Shown here: positions 1-14,500 of the stretch, piece by piece
Numbering within the stretch: position 1 is the first letter of the stretch
How the letters are laid out: each line of letters opens with the position of its first letter
From: Agelaius tricolor
Taxonomy: Eukaryota; Chordata; Aves; Passeriformes; Icteridae
Assembly: GCA_023055355.1 (NCBI GenBank)
Contig: JALJCS010000010.1
Span: 26,296,001-26,360,000 of the forward strand
DNA: 64,000 nt
Direction: 5' to 3'
Program-made: the position numbers and the translations under genes
Notes under the pieces: model-generated
The model's database searches: none
What the model saw: the letters and a program-made list of their open reading frames with translations, nothing else
What the model was told of the DNA's origin: nothing

Positions 1-3000
1 GTTTTCAAAAGGAGCTGCATTTCACTCCTGTCAGTCTGCCTTCTTGTGCTCCCTTGTCATTTCCACAAAAGAAAATGCTTTCCGCATTTTTGCTGAATTT
101 GAAAGGCTCAGTTACCATTCAGTCACTTGAGCAGCTCTCAGTTGTAACTCTGCAAGTTACTCAATTATGAAATTGGGCAGTGATAATTCTGTTTTAGTGG
201 TACACTCAGTGTGTTGGATAACACCAAGCAGTATGAGTTTGGTTTCATGTTTGGCACCACAACTACTGTTTTGTTGTCTTCATTGTCCTTCTTTCCTTTC
301 TTCTGCTCACTTTTATATTCCTGTTCCTGTACTAGGGTGTTCCCAAGTTAAAGGACCAAGCTATTTCATGGATATTACCAAAGATAGAATACTAGAATAA
401 AACCTAGCCAATAATCATCAATTTCAGGTATCTTCCCTAATGCCTATAGATCCTTGTAAAGACCATAAAATATTGGAAGAGCAGTATTTCATCATCTCAT
501 TTTAATATTCTGTTTGGATATGCTTTCACCAGATGACCAGTAAGGTGAGAGAAAATAAAAACTGAAATAGCTTTATAAGCACAAAATGAGCCTACATGTA
601 ATTCTCTTTCCCAGCTGTCCACCTCTCTTGGTCTCAGGATGACACTGAAGATGGTTGAGAAGTGGAGATCTTTGCCAAGCAAACTTTTCTTCTTTGTGTG
701 CTTGTACTGTATGCACACAGACGTGCATCTATGTGTGTTTATGTACTTATTATTATTGGATGAGATGTGTGATTTTAATTGTAATTTAAACCATTGTTTC
801 ACTATATATTTCACTGGCATTTCATTGAATAATGGTTGTGATCACACTGGAGTTAATTAGCAAATTCAAATAATAAATTAATCTCGGTTTGTATGTGAAC
901 CCTGAGGGAAAATTATAAATAAAAGTAACAATACACAGAAAAATATCTGGTCCTTCACAATGGTCAGTGAGGATTCTGGGTTATATCCACCTTGTTATTC
1001 CTGGGAATATTTAATATCTAATAAATACTGAAAAATGCCATATGTTTGTATTTAAAACATATATATACACAATATATTATACATAATATTTTATGCAATT
1101 CACTGAAATAATGGCATTTATGGAGTTGTAAAGTAGTGATTAGTATCAGCATGATATCAGTGCAAGGAGAACTGGGGTGACATTATGACAAGGAAAACTA
1201 AGGATGAATTGCCATTTTCAAGGAAGAACAGTCTGAAGAAGAAGGTGCTGATGGAAATTTCATTAGCCTGGATATTTTTTTAAAAGGTCCATTCTAGTTT
1301 ATAGTGGAGACCAATCTTGAACTGACAGAGTGAGTGGCTGCATTACCTCAGAGAGATATTCTGCCTGTAACTTCTGTAACTGTAATTCCTGGTAAGTCTG
1401 TTTTGAATTACAACCACAGAGTACAAGTAAGAATATCAGTCTTGATTTGATTATGTGCAATTCAAATGGAATAAAATCACAACTTATATTAGATCATCAT
1501 ATGCACTTAGCCTTTGCCCTTCTTAAGGGAGGAGAAATTTTGACAAAGATGGATGCTTTGTTAAACCCCAGATTTATCTATCAAAGAAATGTTTCATTGT
1601 GGTCACTTATTTTGGCTTTAGAATATCAAGTTACTAAAGATATAATTCTTCAAAAAGGCCTGACTGTGAGATCACTTAACCTCAACAAATACTGGAGCTA
1701 ATTTTAATGAAGTAGCTTGAGCAAAGAATCTGATAGCAGTAACTGAGCTTTATAATTAAGGGTAACAATAGTTTATAAGGCTTGACAAGAACTGCAGAAT
1801 CAGCTCTGTTATTATAGTTTTGCCAAAGTGAATCGTGCTGTAGTTTTGTTGGGCAGGAATTCTACTCGCTGTCTATGCACAGAACAGGTACCAGTCCTCC
1901 AGAGTTCTATTTTTAGCCCTTTGCCATTTTTTCTCTCCTGTGATCTTGAGGAGATGGTTAGAAGGCTGACCCAGTTCTCCCTGAAGTCAGTAAAATCCTT
2001 TTTACTGTTTTCAGTAAGAGATGGATCAGGCTTTGAACTTTGTCTCAAGTTCCCAGCAGGAGTGCTGATACAGACATTTCATCTTTGGTACTGGAGAGTC
2101 ACGACTCTAAAGAACATAAGGGAGATATCACATCAGAGAAAGCCTAATAAGTCTCCTAAACTTCAGCCTGCAGGCATAATGAGGGATTCACATCACTAGT
2201 CTTTAGTCAAGAATATCAGGTCTAAGCTAGTCCTCTTTCTCTCTCTAGTTGGTACTTCCTGGCCTCCAGAGGTGCCTTCTCTTCCATGCCTTTTTCATGG
2301 CAAAACCCAGCTGACAAAGCTCTCTGAGTCAATACAAGGAACCTTTGCCTGGAACTGCCTTGCACAGCCCCAGAACTTGGTCAATACACACTAGTGCTGC
2401 CTAATCCCCCTTATCTCAACATCTACTTGGGAAGTGAGGTCTGAGGTATGTAGTTTGTGTTTAATGTGATCATGTGCCTGATCACCTGCCCTGTTCCCCC
2501 CTCCATGTTTTTCCTGATGTTTACAACAAACATCTTTCTCTGGCTGGTGGGAATGGCTCACCACAATTTGGAGAACTCAGAGACAGTTACCATGAAAATC
2601 CCTCAAATAAAATAAACAACTGTAAAAGAGTGTGCAGGGGCAGATTGTTCTGGAAAAAAATTGTCCAGATTAAGGACATGAACTTTTCCCTAGACTATCA
2701 CTAGACACAGCTATTTTCAATGTAATCAGCCTAAAAACATGCAGCAATAAACTACTTACATGTGCAGTTCCTAGCAGTAGATAAAAACTACATGGAATAA
2801 TTTTCTATAAACACACACGGGCCAAAACCAAAATGCTGTGCTAAACTGATTGATACCTTAAAAATGTGAAGAAGTTCACAAAGAGATAGATAGATGGCTA
2901 GATAGATAGATAGATTGATAGATATTTCCTTGTGTTTGCAGGTTTCATGATTGAAATAGGTCATTATGCAAAGATTGGTCTACAAATATTATTAAGAGAT

Positions 3001-6000
3001 ATAAGGTGGAAGTTGATTTTGTATATGAAATGTTGCAGAAGTGTGGAATGCCAGTTAGCAGTTCACCGAGAATTTCAAGGGTTTGCACATGCACAGTTCT
3101 CTCATGGGTTAAGACAATATTAAAAAAAATGCCACACAACCCTAAAACTTCAGAAAGCATATAATTTTATAACTCATGGATTTTTTTTTCTGCCAGATGT
3201 CAGAAGGGCTGGGAATCTGAGATAACCTCTTTTGGATGGGGATGGAGGGACAAGGAGGCATTTTATGCTTTTCTTCATTGTAGAACTTAATTCTCTCTTG
3301 GATTCTCACCCTGCCTGATCCAGGGTTATGTCACACCAAAAAAGCAGAATGTGCCTCAAACAAATAAATAAAATAAGGGTCTGTACCCCAAAGAGCTTAT
3401 TAACAAGAGATCAAGCTCAAGATGAAAATGTAGGGAGCAGGGAGGCAGTGCAGCATTATAGCATCAACCAGAATGAAGCTCTCAGCTTCAACAGCACTTT
3501 GGTTCAATGCCTGTGGAGCAATAGATGTACATAAAAATATTTGATATGTGTAACAACATCTGGTGTGATTTATGTGCACTTTAAGCAAACAAACAGAAGA
3601 GAAGTAGAGCAAGCCCTCAGCAAATGAGTAACCTCTGGCTTATTTGGCCTGTGCTGTGTGCACATCTCGACAGCTGATGAGGGAGGACAGTCCTTTCATG
3701 AGTACATCAAGCTCAGGAGTTCAAGGCGAGGGTGGTTAACTCCCAAATGTGGCTGATTATCTGAAACGTATCTAAATCCCTTAAGTTTGCAACAGTGAGC
3801 TGGAAATCTCTCAGCACCAGGCCTTCCTTCTAGAATGACAGGAATATAATCATTAGTTGTTTCTCCTGTCATAAACTGCACCTGTTTTAAAATCCCGACA
3901 CTTACCTGTGACCTCAGTGGACAAAGACAGAAAAAGAGGTGAAGAAAAATGTCTCCATACTCAAAATGCACTTTGTTCAAGCCTTTTGTGCAGGACACAT
4001 TTATGCAAACACATCCAAAATTAGGTATGCATTCTTTAGGGAAGCATCCCTGCGTGCTGACAGTGCCTGTCACAGCCCAGGTTAAACACTGAGTGTGGCT
4101 CCTTCCACACCCCATCAGCTTCCCTGCAGAAAATCCCCTTTGCCTTTGGAAAACCTTGTACAATGCAAAGGGCTGCTACAACTTTTTTGGTCTGTGCAGT
4201 AAGGCCAGAGCCTCTGTTGAGGCCAGTCTGCTTTCTTCTCCCCCAAAGGCTAGGGTCCAGCCTATACACTTTTCACCACTGTATTCACATTTGGTCATTG
4301 TATCTGTGAGCTCAACTCATCCACAGGTAATTTAACATAGCACATGTTGGAGTCAGTAAACTGTGTGGCTTTCAGCAGAGATGGACCTAAATGTCTCAGG
4401 GATAAATGCAGTAAATCTGGGTCCATACTTTATTTCAACAAAACTGTTTTGTGTTCCAAATCTGTGCCACAAGGAGAGAGGGAAGGCACTTACAGGTACA
4501 CAAAATAATACATATAAAAGCAGGAACAGTCTTATGCTCAGGGAGCTGGACTGGTGTGTGAGTTGTTGTAGTGGTAATGTGTGAAAAACACTGGTGTGGA
4601 CTAGACTGTGAAAAAATTGTGCTAGCTCTGGCATCTGCTCCAAATACTATTGGAAGGGAATCATTCAGAAAGGTTACTGTTAAGTGAAACTGGACCCTAA
4701 TTCAAATCACATTAAATGGAACATTTTTTACAAACTCTCAGCTAAAGAGGTTTCCAAAAAATGATTATTAAAACATAAAATTTTGCTGCTGTTAACAGCC
4801 TAACCATTACAGCAGTAGCCTGAAAGTGAGGGAATAAAAATTTACTATTGGTAACAAAACTGTCTCAAGTATGTTCTTCACAGTCCAAAAGGAGAAATGC
4901 AAATACCAGATATTTATAGTCAGCCCTCAAAAAATGAACAGTGAATGAGATGTTTTCTTTTTGCTTTTTTATAACTGGAAATATTTTCCTCCATTAAACA
5001 CTCGGAGGTCGGTGCTCCATCTCTGTACTGAACATTTTCTCAAACAACAACTGTTGACTGCAGCAGGACATTATCTAAGTAGGAACAACATGGCTTGATC
5101 CATTGCTTTATTTTTGACAGTGTTTGTGTAATGCTCAGAAATACCTGTGTGTCTACAGTTTTACAGGTATTTTGTGTGTATGTATCAAGTTAATGCATTT
5201 TTAAACTGAGGAGGATTTTGACAAGGAAGGTGCTACAATTCTGCTATTGAAGCAGAGGTTAAAATTCCCAGTGAAAGCAGTCTCAAGCCAATGCCAAGCA
5301 GTTCCAAAGATGTAGCCCAGTAATGGAAACACCCTGAAGCTGATATCTTTGTCTCTCCTTGTTTTTGTTAAGTGTTGAATACCAAAGAGCTATTGGCCTC
5401 ATCTTGAGTGAAGAAAGCTTTTATATGACAGCAAGGGCTGGCTCTGTTTAGTTTGCCTAAGCTGACTAAGGCATAGCTCCATGGTTCTGGAGAAGATGGC
5501 TGCACTCACTTTCCATTTTTCCTGTTATTCATGAGACTCTCTCCTGTATTAGTTGAGTGGTGTTTTCCAGAGATGTCAAAAAAAAAATGAGAAAGGATGG
5601 GCAGGTAGCTTGAAACCTGAGGCAAGTTGGATGGATTTCCCCTCTCTCACTTGACAGTCTGGCATGTCTTGGGTACATTAATTTGCTTCTGGGTTCTTCT
5701 GTTCCCTCTCTGTGAAGCAGGAGTCCTACACCTCATATCATAAAGGCTGTGGCTGTGGGGTAAATGTATTCAGGATAGTGCAGTGTTCAAATTCTTGTGT
5801 AATGCAGGGCAGGTACATGCCCTGGGCAAACTGGAACTGAGCATTACTTACTGGCAGCTGCAAGCAAATCACATGGACTCAGTCCATCTGGAAATGGGAT
5901 GCAGAGCAGTAGACAAGAGAAAAAACCATAGAAGGAGCTTGAAGACATGGTCTATCTCACAAAAGCCAGTGAAAGGCAAATATTTCTTGGGGTTGAGACA

Positions 6001-6436
6001 TCTCTGGCTGCCATGATTACACACTGTAATGTGAGAGCAGTTGGGAGGCCAGTGCAGTGAGCTGGTGGCTGAGTGTCACGTGAGGCACTGCAGCCTTCTG
6101 AGCTGGGGAGTCCCACTTGCTTCATGCCATTATCTTTGAGAAATTGCAGGGAACTTGGAAATAAACAAATGGGAAGTCCTATTGCTGTGCCTGGCAGGAT
6201 TGGGTTGAGGTGGTGTGTTTCAAATAAGAAAAAATTTCATGTGTACTCAGGCATTAGTCTATGTGGCTTTATATGTTCTCCTTTCACAGATGGCAATGCC
6301 ACTAAGAAATATTGTGATTGTTTTAAAACTCTGGTAATCACTTGCTTTCATGCCTTAAGGATAAACAGCCTCTTTCAGGGGTTTACTTGCCACATTGTAT
6401 TACTCATACTGTGTTTCTTGCTTTGTTTGCTGGTAG
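1..6436 (+). other. KALRN: Intron (3' part) upstream of the first visible exon
   Basis: This is AT-rich intronic sequence. I see no reading frame that resembles kalirin and no recognisable exon. It contains an imperfect GATA repeat near 2885 and a very AT-rich patch near 1050-1110. It ends in a T-rich acceptor reading ttgctggtag. Confidence 0.85.
2885..2924. repeat. Imperfect (GATA)n microsatellite
   Basis: About ten tetranucleotide GATA units are interrupted by GGCTA and TTGATA variants. It is intronic and has no evident function. Confidence 0.85.
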
Positions 6437-6628
6437 AATACATACACCAATGCAGACAAGCTCTTGGAGGCTGCAGAGCAGCTGGCTCAGACTGGGGAAT
6501 GTGACCCTGAAGAGATCTATAAAGCAGCCCGGCATCTGGAAGTTCGGATTCAGGACTTTGTCCGGAGGGTGGAACAGAGGAAACTTCTCTTGGACATGTC
6601 AGTCTCCTTCCATACCCACACCAAAGAG
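6437..6628 (+). CDS. KALRN: KALRN exon: C-terminal part of a spectrin repeat (probably the fourth)
   Basis: This exon has 64 codons (window residues 1-64), phase 0 at both ends, acceptor ctggtag and donor GAG|gtaaga. It encodes NTYTNADKLLEAAEQLAQTG, then an acidic turn (ECDPEEIYKA) and a long helix ending in LLLDMSVSFHTHTKE. The heptad pattern and the LLDMSVSFH signature fit the last helices of a spectrin repeat in kalirin/TRIO. The KAARHLEVR stretch is kalirin-like. Spectrin repeats in kalirin form an elongated scaffold that binds partners such as HAP1 and PAM. Five complete repeats follow before the DH domain, so in a nine-repeat protein this should be the end of repeat 4. That number is an inference. 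The preceding exon is outside the window. Confidence 0.96.
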
Positions 6629-8104
6629 GTAAGAGGTGCACGAGGGAATTTTGCTGTGTATTGTAGGATGCTGCAAGAGGCTGTCTCTGAAAACTCAGAT
6701 AACAGAGAAAAGGCATTTTCATCACACAAGGCTGATATTATCCAGTTCATTTCATGCATATGAGTAACTGTTGTAAAGAGGAAATAAAATGTGAATGAAA
6801 CATATGAATGTTACAGTACACTAAAATATAGCAACACCATCTCCAATGGTGCTTAATCACAACTAGAATGTATTGTTAGAAAGCAAGAATTCTCTTGTAA
6901 GAACACTTTAAGTACAAACATGCCAGCAGCATGATCCTCTGAGGATTCCATTTAAATGTACTCTTAATTAATGTATCCAATATCATTATGTGTTACTAGA
7001 AATCTTACATTGTTTAATGAGGCAGACTTCAAAACAACTGCTAAAGAAAGAACAGCCACATACTGATACAGTGAATCAGTGAGGACCTGAATAAATGCTG
7101 TTTAGTGTAATTGAAAAATATCCAGAGATAAGGCTGACTTGCCAGAGGAGATACAGTGGACAGGACATCAAATGGGAGGCCACTGGGGATGTAATTAAAG
7201 CATACTTCACATTTTCTGCAGTCCAAAGGCCGTTCAGTGGTGAGTGACTTTTAAAGATAGGGTTTCTTCTGAGAGAGATGGAATTAGTCAGGATGGTTGT
7301 TTTCATGCTCTGCAGCATCTGTTAGTGAAAGCACACTTGATCAGGAAGATACTCTGAGAAGCTGAAAGCTTTGCCTCTGCTTGTTGATTTACATGTTACA
7401 AACAAGTTGCATATATCAGGCTTCAGGATGTTGGGGAGCCCCTGAAGTATAAGGTACATGCAAACATTTATTCAGATGTGTATGGAAGATGGAGTTTACA
7501 GTTATAGCTGTTGGTACATGAAGGTTTTTCTTTTCTTGCTTCTGTAATTTACTAAAATATCGTTAGCTCTCAGCTTGTGGATAATGCTGTTCTTCCCAGA
7601 GTTGCTCAAACACTTGCAGCTATACTGGTTTGCCACTGGGGAAACTTAATTGGTTATTTCCTCTGTAAAAATTATTTCATAAGAGTTTCCTGCTGTGATT
7701 AACCTTGATTCACCTATGCAGGTGATGATTAGTAAAAAAAAGACAGTTAGTGGTATTGTGTAGCCTAATTTGGCTTTGGGAAATAAAGCCTCCCTGTATG
7801 AAGGAATTGGGATTGCAGTGCATTATCCTCCTGTTCTTCTTCAACAAGAAGGGACTTTGCTTGCTCTACACACCTGGTTTTATTGAGCTCTGTCTTGGTG
7901 AATAAAAATGCAGATGTATTAAAAATTAACATTTTTAAAATACTACTTTAAAAACCAATCTTCTATGCTAGCATCAATGCTGTTCTCTAGATGTTAAGAG
8001 TAAATGCTAAGTATTTGCTTCATTAAGGTTTTCCTGTGAGACAGATTGGCTCTGTGATGTGTTATTGGAAAGTTCAGTAATTAATTCATGTCATTTTTAA
8101 GGAG

Positions 8105-8177
8105 ATCCAGAGTGGACAAACTCTGGGTGCCTCTCTCCTATAAAAGTCCCTTCCAACCCAAACTATTCTATGATTCA
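8105..8177 (+). mobile_element. CR1-type LINE 3' tail fragment
   Basis: The segment ends in aagtcccttccaaccc followed by ctattctatgattca. This is the characteristic 3' end of avian/reptilian CR1 retrotransposons, where a TTCTATGA-like octamer repeats. Only the extreme 3' end survives and no reverse-transcriptase frame remains. It is inserted in the same orientation as KALRN. Confidence 0.8.
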
Positions 8178-11085
8178 TGTTGTATTAATCTATTGAGACA
8201 TAAATGGTGAAAGGGTAAATTAAGTAGGAAGAAATGGTCTTACTGACACTTTTTCTTTTTTTGGAAATATTCTGAAGATCTTCCTGCAATGAACATGTTT
8301 CTTCTGACAGTTTTCCTAGCACAGGTTGTGTGAATTGTGAATTTCTGATGTAGTAATTCCCAGGTGTGGATGAGTTCATTGACTGTGAACTTCTCATTCC
8401 TTCACCTGTTCTCTGCCCACCTCTTCATCTCCACATGCATCTGCTCAGATTCTCACCACCTGAGAAACTTTAAACTGCTCCTACCTTTTTTCTCTTGTCA
8501 AACAAATGTTTCCTTTTGTAGTCAGTCTTCCTGTATTTTCTTAAGGACAATAGATAGTATTGAATTAGGGAGTCATTAAAATGGAGATATCCCTATGGGT
8601 AATGTAAGTTCACAGTGGGTTTTTTATACTACAGTAGACTTGAATCACTGCTTATTTCATGTGAAAGCATTAAAGAGGGTCCCTTCTGCTAAACACTGAC
8701 TCATACAGTTGAAGGAATATCAAAACTACAGTCAATTAAGCATAACAATAATTTTGATATGTTTTTTAAGTGACCTTATTTAACAATATATACAATAGGC
8801 TGAAATGAGGACTTTTTGGTGTTGTAATAACACTTTAGAAGCATAAATTGGAAGCAGTGCTTTAAGTGATTGTTCACTCTTGAATAATGTAGGTGTCCTA
8901 TTGCCATGCCTGTAAACAGGATTTTGTGTGTCCCCCTGTCCTATAGCGTTCCTTATGCTTTTCTAGTTTGTAGTCAATATTTTTGTACCCTTTTGGACAA
9001 AGGCATTTCTGGTGTGAGCAGAAACCTGGTACTATGGGAATCAAATCCAATTATCTGTATGGCAGGGTAAAGTTATAAATTATTATCACTGGCATAAATA
9101 CATTCAACAGACTCATACCTGAATAATTTCTCTCAGGACTAAGTGTAATTGAATTTAGGTTCTTTCTTCAAATCTGAATCAATTATTGTCAGGATTGTCA
9201 GATCTTGCACTTTTATCACAAACCTCATGATAGTTGATGTTTTTCTGTGAACTTTTGGCTTTAGGATCAAATTATGATAGAGGATTCTTGGCTGGCATTT
9301 GATTTTGTTTAAAAGAGAATATTTCTGGAGCTTCCTGGAGAAGAGGTTGCAGATGTCATAAAATCACACCCTGAAGACTCAAAACCCTCAAGGACAAAAG
9401 AAAAACATCTTGCAATTAATTGTCTGAATCTTAATATTTTAGTGTCTCAGTTCTATACTTAAGGTTCTGCAGTGTATTTTACATTTCCAAGTATTAAAAT
9501 GTAGACAGGAAAGAGCACTGTGACCACTTCTACATCATTAAAAACTTTTAAATCCTCTTGCATAGTTAAGGTTGTGTTACTTGTGTTACTACATAGGTTT
9601 TGTTACTTGTATTGGCTGGTGATGCAGTTGCTAACTGAAGAATGAGAGGGAACTTCACTGAATTTAGAGCCATTTATAGTATATGGGCCTTAACTAAACT
9701 ATAAAACAGTTCTGCACTTGTTTCATAGTTTTTTGGGGCATGAAAAGCATGTCTTACCACCTCTAGGTTTCTTGTTTCTCAATGGGCCTGAGATTACCAG
9801 TTCTGTGTTGAGTCCAGCACAAAAAAACCAGAGAAGCAGAGAATTGTGTTTTCAGATCATGTGCCCTCTGTTTTGTTGTTGTTTAGTGGATCAGAAGAGC
9901 AGGAAGACAAGGTGCTCAGGGCAGGCACTTCCATGTGGAACCTGCCATGCCTACCTGGCCCACAGAATGGGGGATGAATGTGCTCAGAAAATATTTAATG
10001 TTGAGAAAAAGGAACTGCCAGATTCCTAACAGGTTACTATGAACATGTGCAAACTGGAACTTGGCAGAGGTCTTCTGAGTGACCAAATTTGGGAAAATGT
10101 TCATATGAATGACATAATGTGTATTCTTGACATCAAGGCTAAGCCCTGCAAAATTTCAAACCCTTGCTTAAAAGCATGGAGGGTCTGGAGCATCTCATTT
10201 GAACAGAAATAAAACTAACACAGGCAAAGTACCTTTTCTGTCCCTTTCTCTCATTCTGGCCCTTTCACCTCAAAATTCATCAAGTTCAGCCTTAGGCAGA
10301 CACCTGGTATGGAAAGTTTCACTCTGAAAATCTTGTCTGATAAGGCCATGAGAAAGTGTGAGCTAAGTCCTGGACCATTAAGTGTCAGACAGCTTCCTGT
10401 ATTATAACCTGTATTATTTGTGGTTAGTAGGTCACCTTGGTCACCCCACAGACATCACTGGGGTTACTCAGCTGGGTAATGGAGTGGGGCTGCCCTGTCA
10501 GTCAGGAATGGTAACAGTGTTTTATTGCAGGCACTGCTAACTTAATTTTGCTTGATAACCAAGACCTGTGAAATTAAATTTTCTCTGCTTGAGTTGAATG
10601 TTATGATCAGAAGATTATTTCAATGTAGATCACTAATTCTGACAGGGCTTGTTCTTCACTTTGAGGCAGAGCTGCTGGGACACAGGGAGCAGGAAGCTCA
10701 GGGGACTGAGGTCAGCTGCTATTGACTCCCATCAGAAGAGTTGACAGAATGTATCTAAGTTAATCATGGAGCAAACATGACAGTGGTTCTGGGATATATC
10801 CTGTAATCCTGTCACTCACTGTGAATTGACACAGGAATCAAAGTTAATGTTACTGAACTTAAAAATTTGTTGTTTGACTTTTACTGCTAATATTGACTTT
10901 CCAGAGCAATCGCCCACTGGATAATAAAGATTTGTGATGCAGAGGATATTCAGTTTAGCAACTCCACTTGCTGGCAACTTCTGGAAGTTTTGAAAAGGTC
11001 TTGTTCTCTGAACATGTGTTTGTCTTACACACTGCTCCTGTCCTGGACAGCACTTTTGTTCCTTTTTTCATAGTATGTACTGATT

Positions 11086-11104
11086 AAAAAAAAAAAAAAA
11101 AAAA
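11086..11104. repeat. Poly-A run (19 A)
   Basis: An uninterrupted run of 19 A lies in the intron. No retrotransposed gene body is recognisable beside it. Confidence 0.9.
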
Positions 11105-11151
11105 GGAAAGCATAAAACATTAAAATGACCCAAACTGGCTCACTCACATAA

Positions 11152-11172
11152 AATATTCACTGAGTGAATATT
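11152..11172. repeat. Short palindrome, 10-bp arms around one base
   Basis: The arms aatattcact and agtgaatatt are exact reverse complements separated by a single G. The next 45 bases carry several degenerate ATTCACA repeats. Function is unknown. Confidence 0.8.
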
Positions 11173-11436
11173 CACATATTCACACTGATTTGCATATTCA
11201 CACCAATTCACACCCCAGAATTTTCAGTGTTAGAATGAAGCACTGTGTGTCTTGTTCAAAAGCTAGAAATTTTGTCCTTCACTGGGATAATATTAACAGC
11301 TGAAATAGATGCACAACAGCATGCAAACTCAAACTTGGAAAATACCTGCCCTTCTTCTCACAGCAGGGCTTTGAAACATCAAACCTTAGACTTATGTCTC
11401 CTATTAGTATGACCATGGTTTTTGCTGGGAGCTGAA

Positions 11437-11526
11437 TCTGTGTACTGGTGGTGCTAAATGGATGGTTGGACTTAGTGATCTTGAAGGTCTTTTTCAACTT
11501 TAATGATTCTGTGGTTCTATGATTCT
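11437..11526 (+). mobile_element. CR1-type LINE 3' tail fragment
   Basis: The sequence contains atggttggacttagtgat, cttgaaggtctttttcaac and then gattctgtggttctatgatt. This is a slightly diverged CR1 3' end with its terminal octamer repeats. It is truncated, non-coding and on the + strand. Confidence 0.85.
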
Positions 11527-14500
11527 AAGTAAAAGCTGTTTTGTTGTGTTTGCTTGGTATTTTTAAGAAATACTCAGTTCCTAAATATTCTTCTACTCCC
11601 ATCAGAAGTGAAATTGCAGGCAGAAATTAGAGAATGTGGTAGAAGTGAACTGGCAGAAGTGCCCATACTGTAACACATGTGCCGTCCCTTGCCTGGGTGG
11701 CAGATTCCTTGGAGAAGGCAGATCACCTGTCAGCTCAGCATTCTGATAATTGCAGCTGTGGACAGGGCTCTTCTGGTATAAAATGTGATATTTCTGTGTG
11801 AGCTAGATCAAAGTACACTCTGGGTTATCAGCAATCAATTACCATGAAGCTGCCAAATAAAAGCAAATCCCCCTCCAGCTCCAGAAGGTAGGCTGTGGCC
11901 TGGACCAAGATGCCAACATTCACCAGTCATTAACTTTAGTGGTGGCTTTTTCAGAGCTAAATCTTGTCTGTAAAGCTACCAAAGATCTGGGACTGAGGAA
12001 CCAGGACAGCTGGGGTGGTACAGGGTGCCCTTCTTTCCTGTCCATTTGTTGCCCAGAAGCAAGTTCTTTTCATGAAGGATTAAGTAGCTGGGAAAGAAAA
12101 GAGCTGTGGTATTCTGGCAGCACATCCCGCTCTTGAGCAGGGGAGTTTGAAGCACAGCCAGGCCACTACTGAATAAAATTCTGCCATCTGTGATGGCAAG
12201 AGATTGGTAAAAGAGACAGAATCAAAGTAATGAGAATCAAATGCTTGTAAATGCAGCCACATAAACCAAATATCAGGAAGTCAAACCTGTGCATGGAAGA
12301 GAGGTTCTTTCCATCCTTCCACTATGTGCTAGCCAAAGGATTCCTGTAGACTTCATTTAAGTTCGTACTTTGTTATCCACATTTTTCAGGCCATTCACCA
12401 ACATTATTACAGACCAATGGCTCCACTCAAATATTTTCCTTGGCTTTTGAGCACTTGCATGTGTTTTGCATGTTGTGGAAATGTGAGCCTGCGTGCCTCA
12501 CTCTCCAGATAACAGTGGTTTGTGCTAAAAGGAAGTTTTATGAGCATCTTTAAATAAGATGTGCCAACTTTCATAAAGCATTTTTTTATTAGACACATTT
12601 CTGCCCATTCTGATTTCCTGAAGCTGAGGAAGATGAGCTTCTCCCAGTTCCAGTGTGTGGGCTTCAGTGCTGTGTACAAGGGCAACAGAGTGGGCAGCCA
12701 GCAATAATCTGTGTACTGAGTAAATTTTTATTAAAGCCATACAGGTACACTACTGTAATTCACTCATCACTCAAAAGGCACGTTCTGTCTTTCACCTGAA
12801 GTACATCTATGCACTGGAGTCTAACTAGTTGAAAATGGTGTCAGTGGAGTGGCTCAAGCCAATGGATCCAACCAGACTGGTTAAAGAAAAGTCATGTAGT
12901 TTTTTCAGTCCTTAGCAAGATTCAGAATGATTCAGAGTTGTCACAAATTATTTATTTCTGCGATTCCCAGAGCAGTGCACAAAGTTACACAAAAGGCCCA
13001 AAGCAGCAGATCAGGGTAAGACTGCAAGGGACAGATACAGTCAGTCACTGGAAAAAGCACAGAGGGAAGAGGTGCTGCAGCTTCCATTTGAGAAGTGATG
13101 TTTAGAACCAATGCACAATAAGGAGAATATGAGGGTACCTGTGTTTATATTAGTAGATTGCAGCATTTGTAGTGTGGGAAGCTTCCCCTGCACCAAATTG
13201 TCCTGTATCACACTGCTGTAAAACTGAGTAAATCTTCCAATGTAGGAAGAACTTTTCTAAGCCAGTGTGATCAAGTGCAGAATTTGATTATTAAAGTTAC
13301 TGAAAGTAATTACAACAAGATTCCTAATCACAAATAACATATTAAAATTATACTAGAAGAGGAACATGTTTTTTACAATTCATGGTGGGGGCAGAAGAAG
13401 CACAGAACATGTACGTTTTATTCTTCATTTTTAAATCAATTTTCTCTTCTAGATCAAATAGTCCCTGAATTACATTTACATGACCTTGGACTGGGGATCT
13501 ACACACTCCCTGATGTAAGCCTAGCTACCCAAATCATGTTTGCCTTGAGAGGAGATTATTTTGTGCTACATCAATCTGGTCCATGCAGGACTTGGAAAAA
13601 GCATCAGATGTTTAGGCAGTGCAAATCCTTTTGCCATAGGCAAGGTTACTAATTAAACAGCCTGAGCATACAGAAGCACCAGATGCAGCCCAACCAAGGA
13701 TAAATGTCAAGAAATTGGCGAGGAAAAGGGAAAAAGCAAGAAAGAGGTTAGGGAGAGATCAGTTTTTTCACAGAATGTTCCCTTTCCACTTGTCATTTCT
13801 TCCCAGACAGTTTGGTGGTGTCTGACAACATTAGATCTTGCAGCAGGGAGTCTCATGAGTTGTGTCTTACCGTGGAAGTCATGGCATTTCCTACCTAGTG
13901 TCTGGTCACATCCAATCCTGTCACCTTTTATTAGGTGTGCTGCCATTATGTGACACTTTGCTGGTGGCATGAGGTCATTTGGCAGCTCATCATTACAGAC
14001 CTTGTTCTCTGTGTTTCTGTTGACATTTTCTTGAGAGCTTGAATGTGACTTCGGACAATGTTGCTGAAATGTTTACAGCAACCCTCAGTTCTTTTAACTG
14101 AAACAGGACTGGATGCATTCTAAGTGTGAATAAATACCAGTTGATGAAGGTTAATTGTGCTGGAAAGTTTTATTTTCACCACCATGTTGGTGTGGGGATG
14201 ATTTCCTAAAGGCTCTGCAGTCAAGCTGGATGCACAACAGCATTTGAACAGATGCCTTAACACAAGTGCAGACTGAAGTTCTGCCATAAATTAAGCTAAC
14301 TTGGGATCTGTGTGATTTCCTAGTGCATATCATGACAAAGCTAAATATTATTGCCATAGAATTGGCTTGTAAAAGCCTGGCATAGTAGCAGAGGGAAAGA
14401 GGGTTGATGGACATCTCCCTCTGGAGCAGTTCTGCTTGTGAGGGTTTTGGGGGGATTTTTTCAGGCTGCCCTTGGTTTCCTGAACACTGACATTGCAATT

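Noticed and set aside
3696..4163. 155-codon minus-strand open frame
   Set aside because: Intronic, with no family resemblance and low-complexity composition. Treated as chance.
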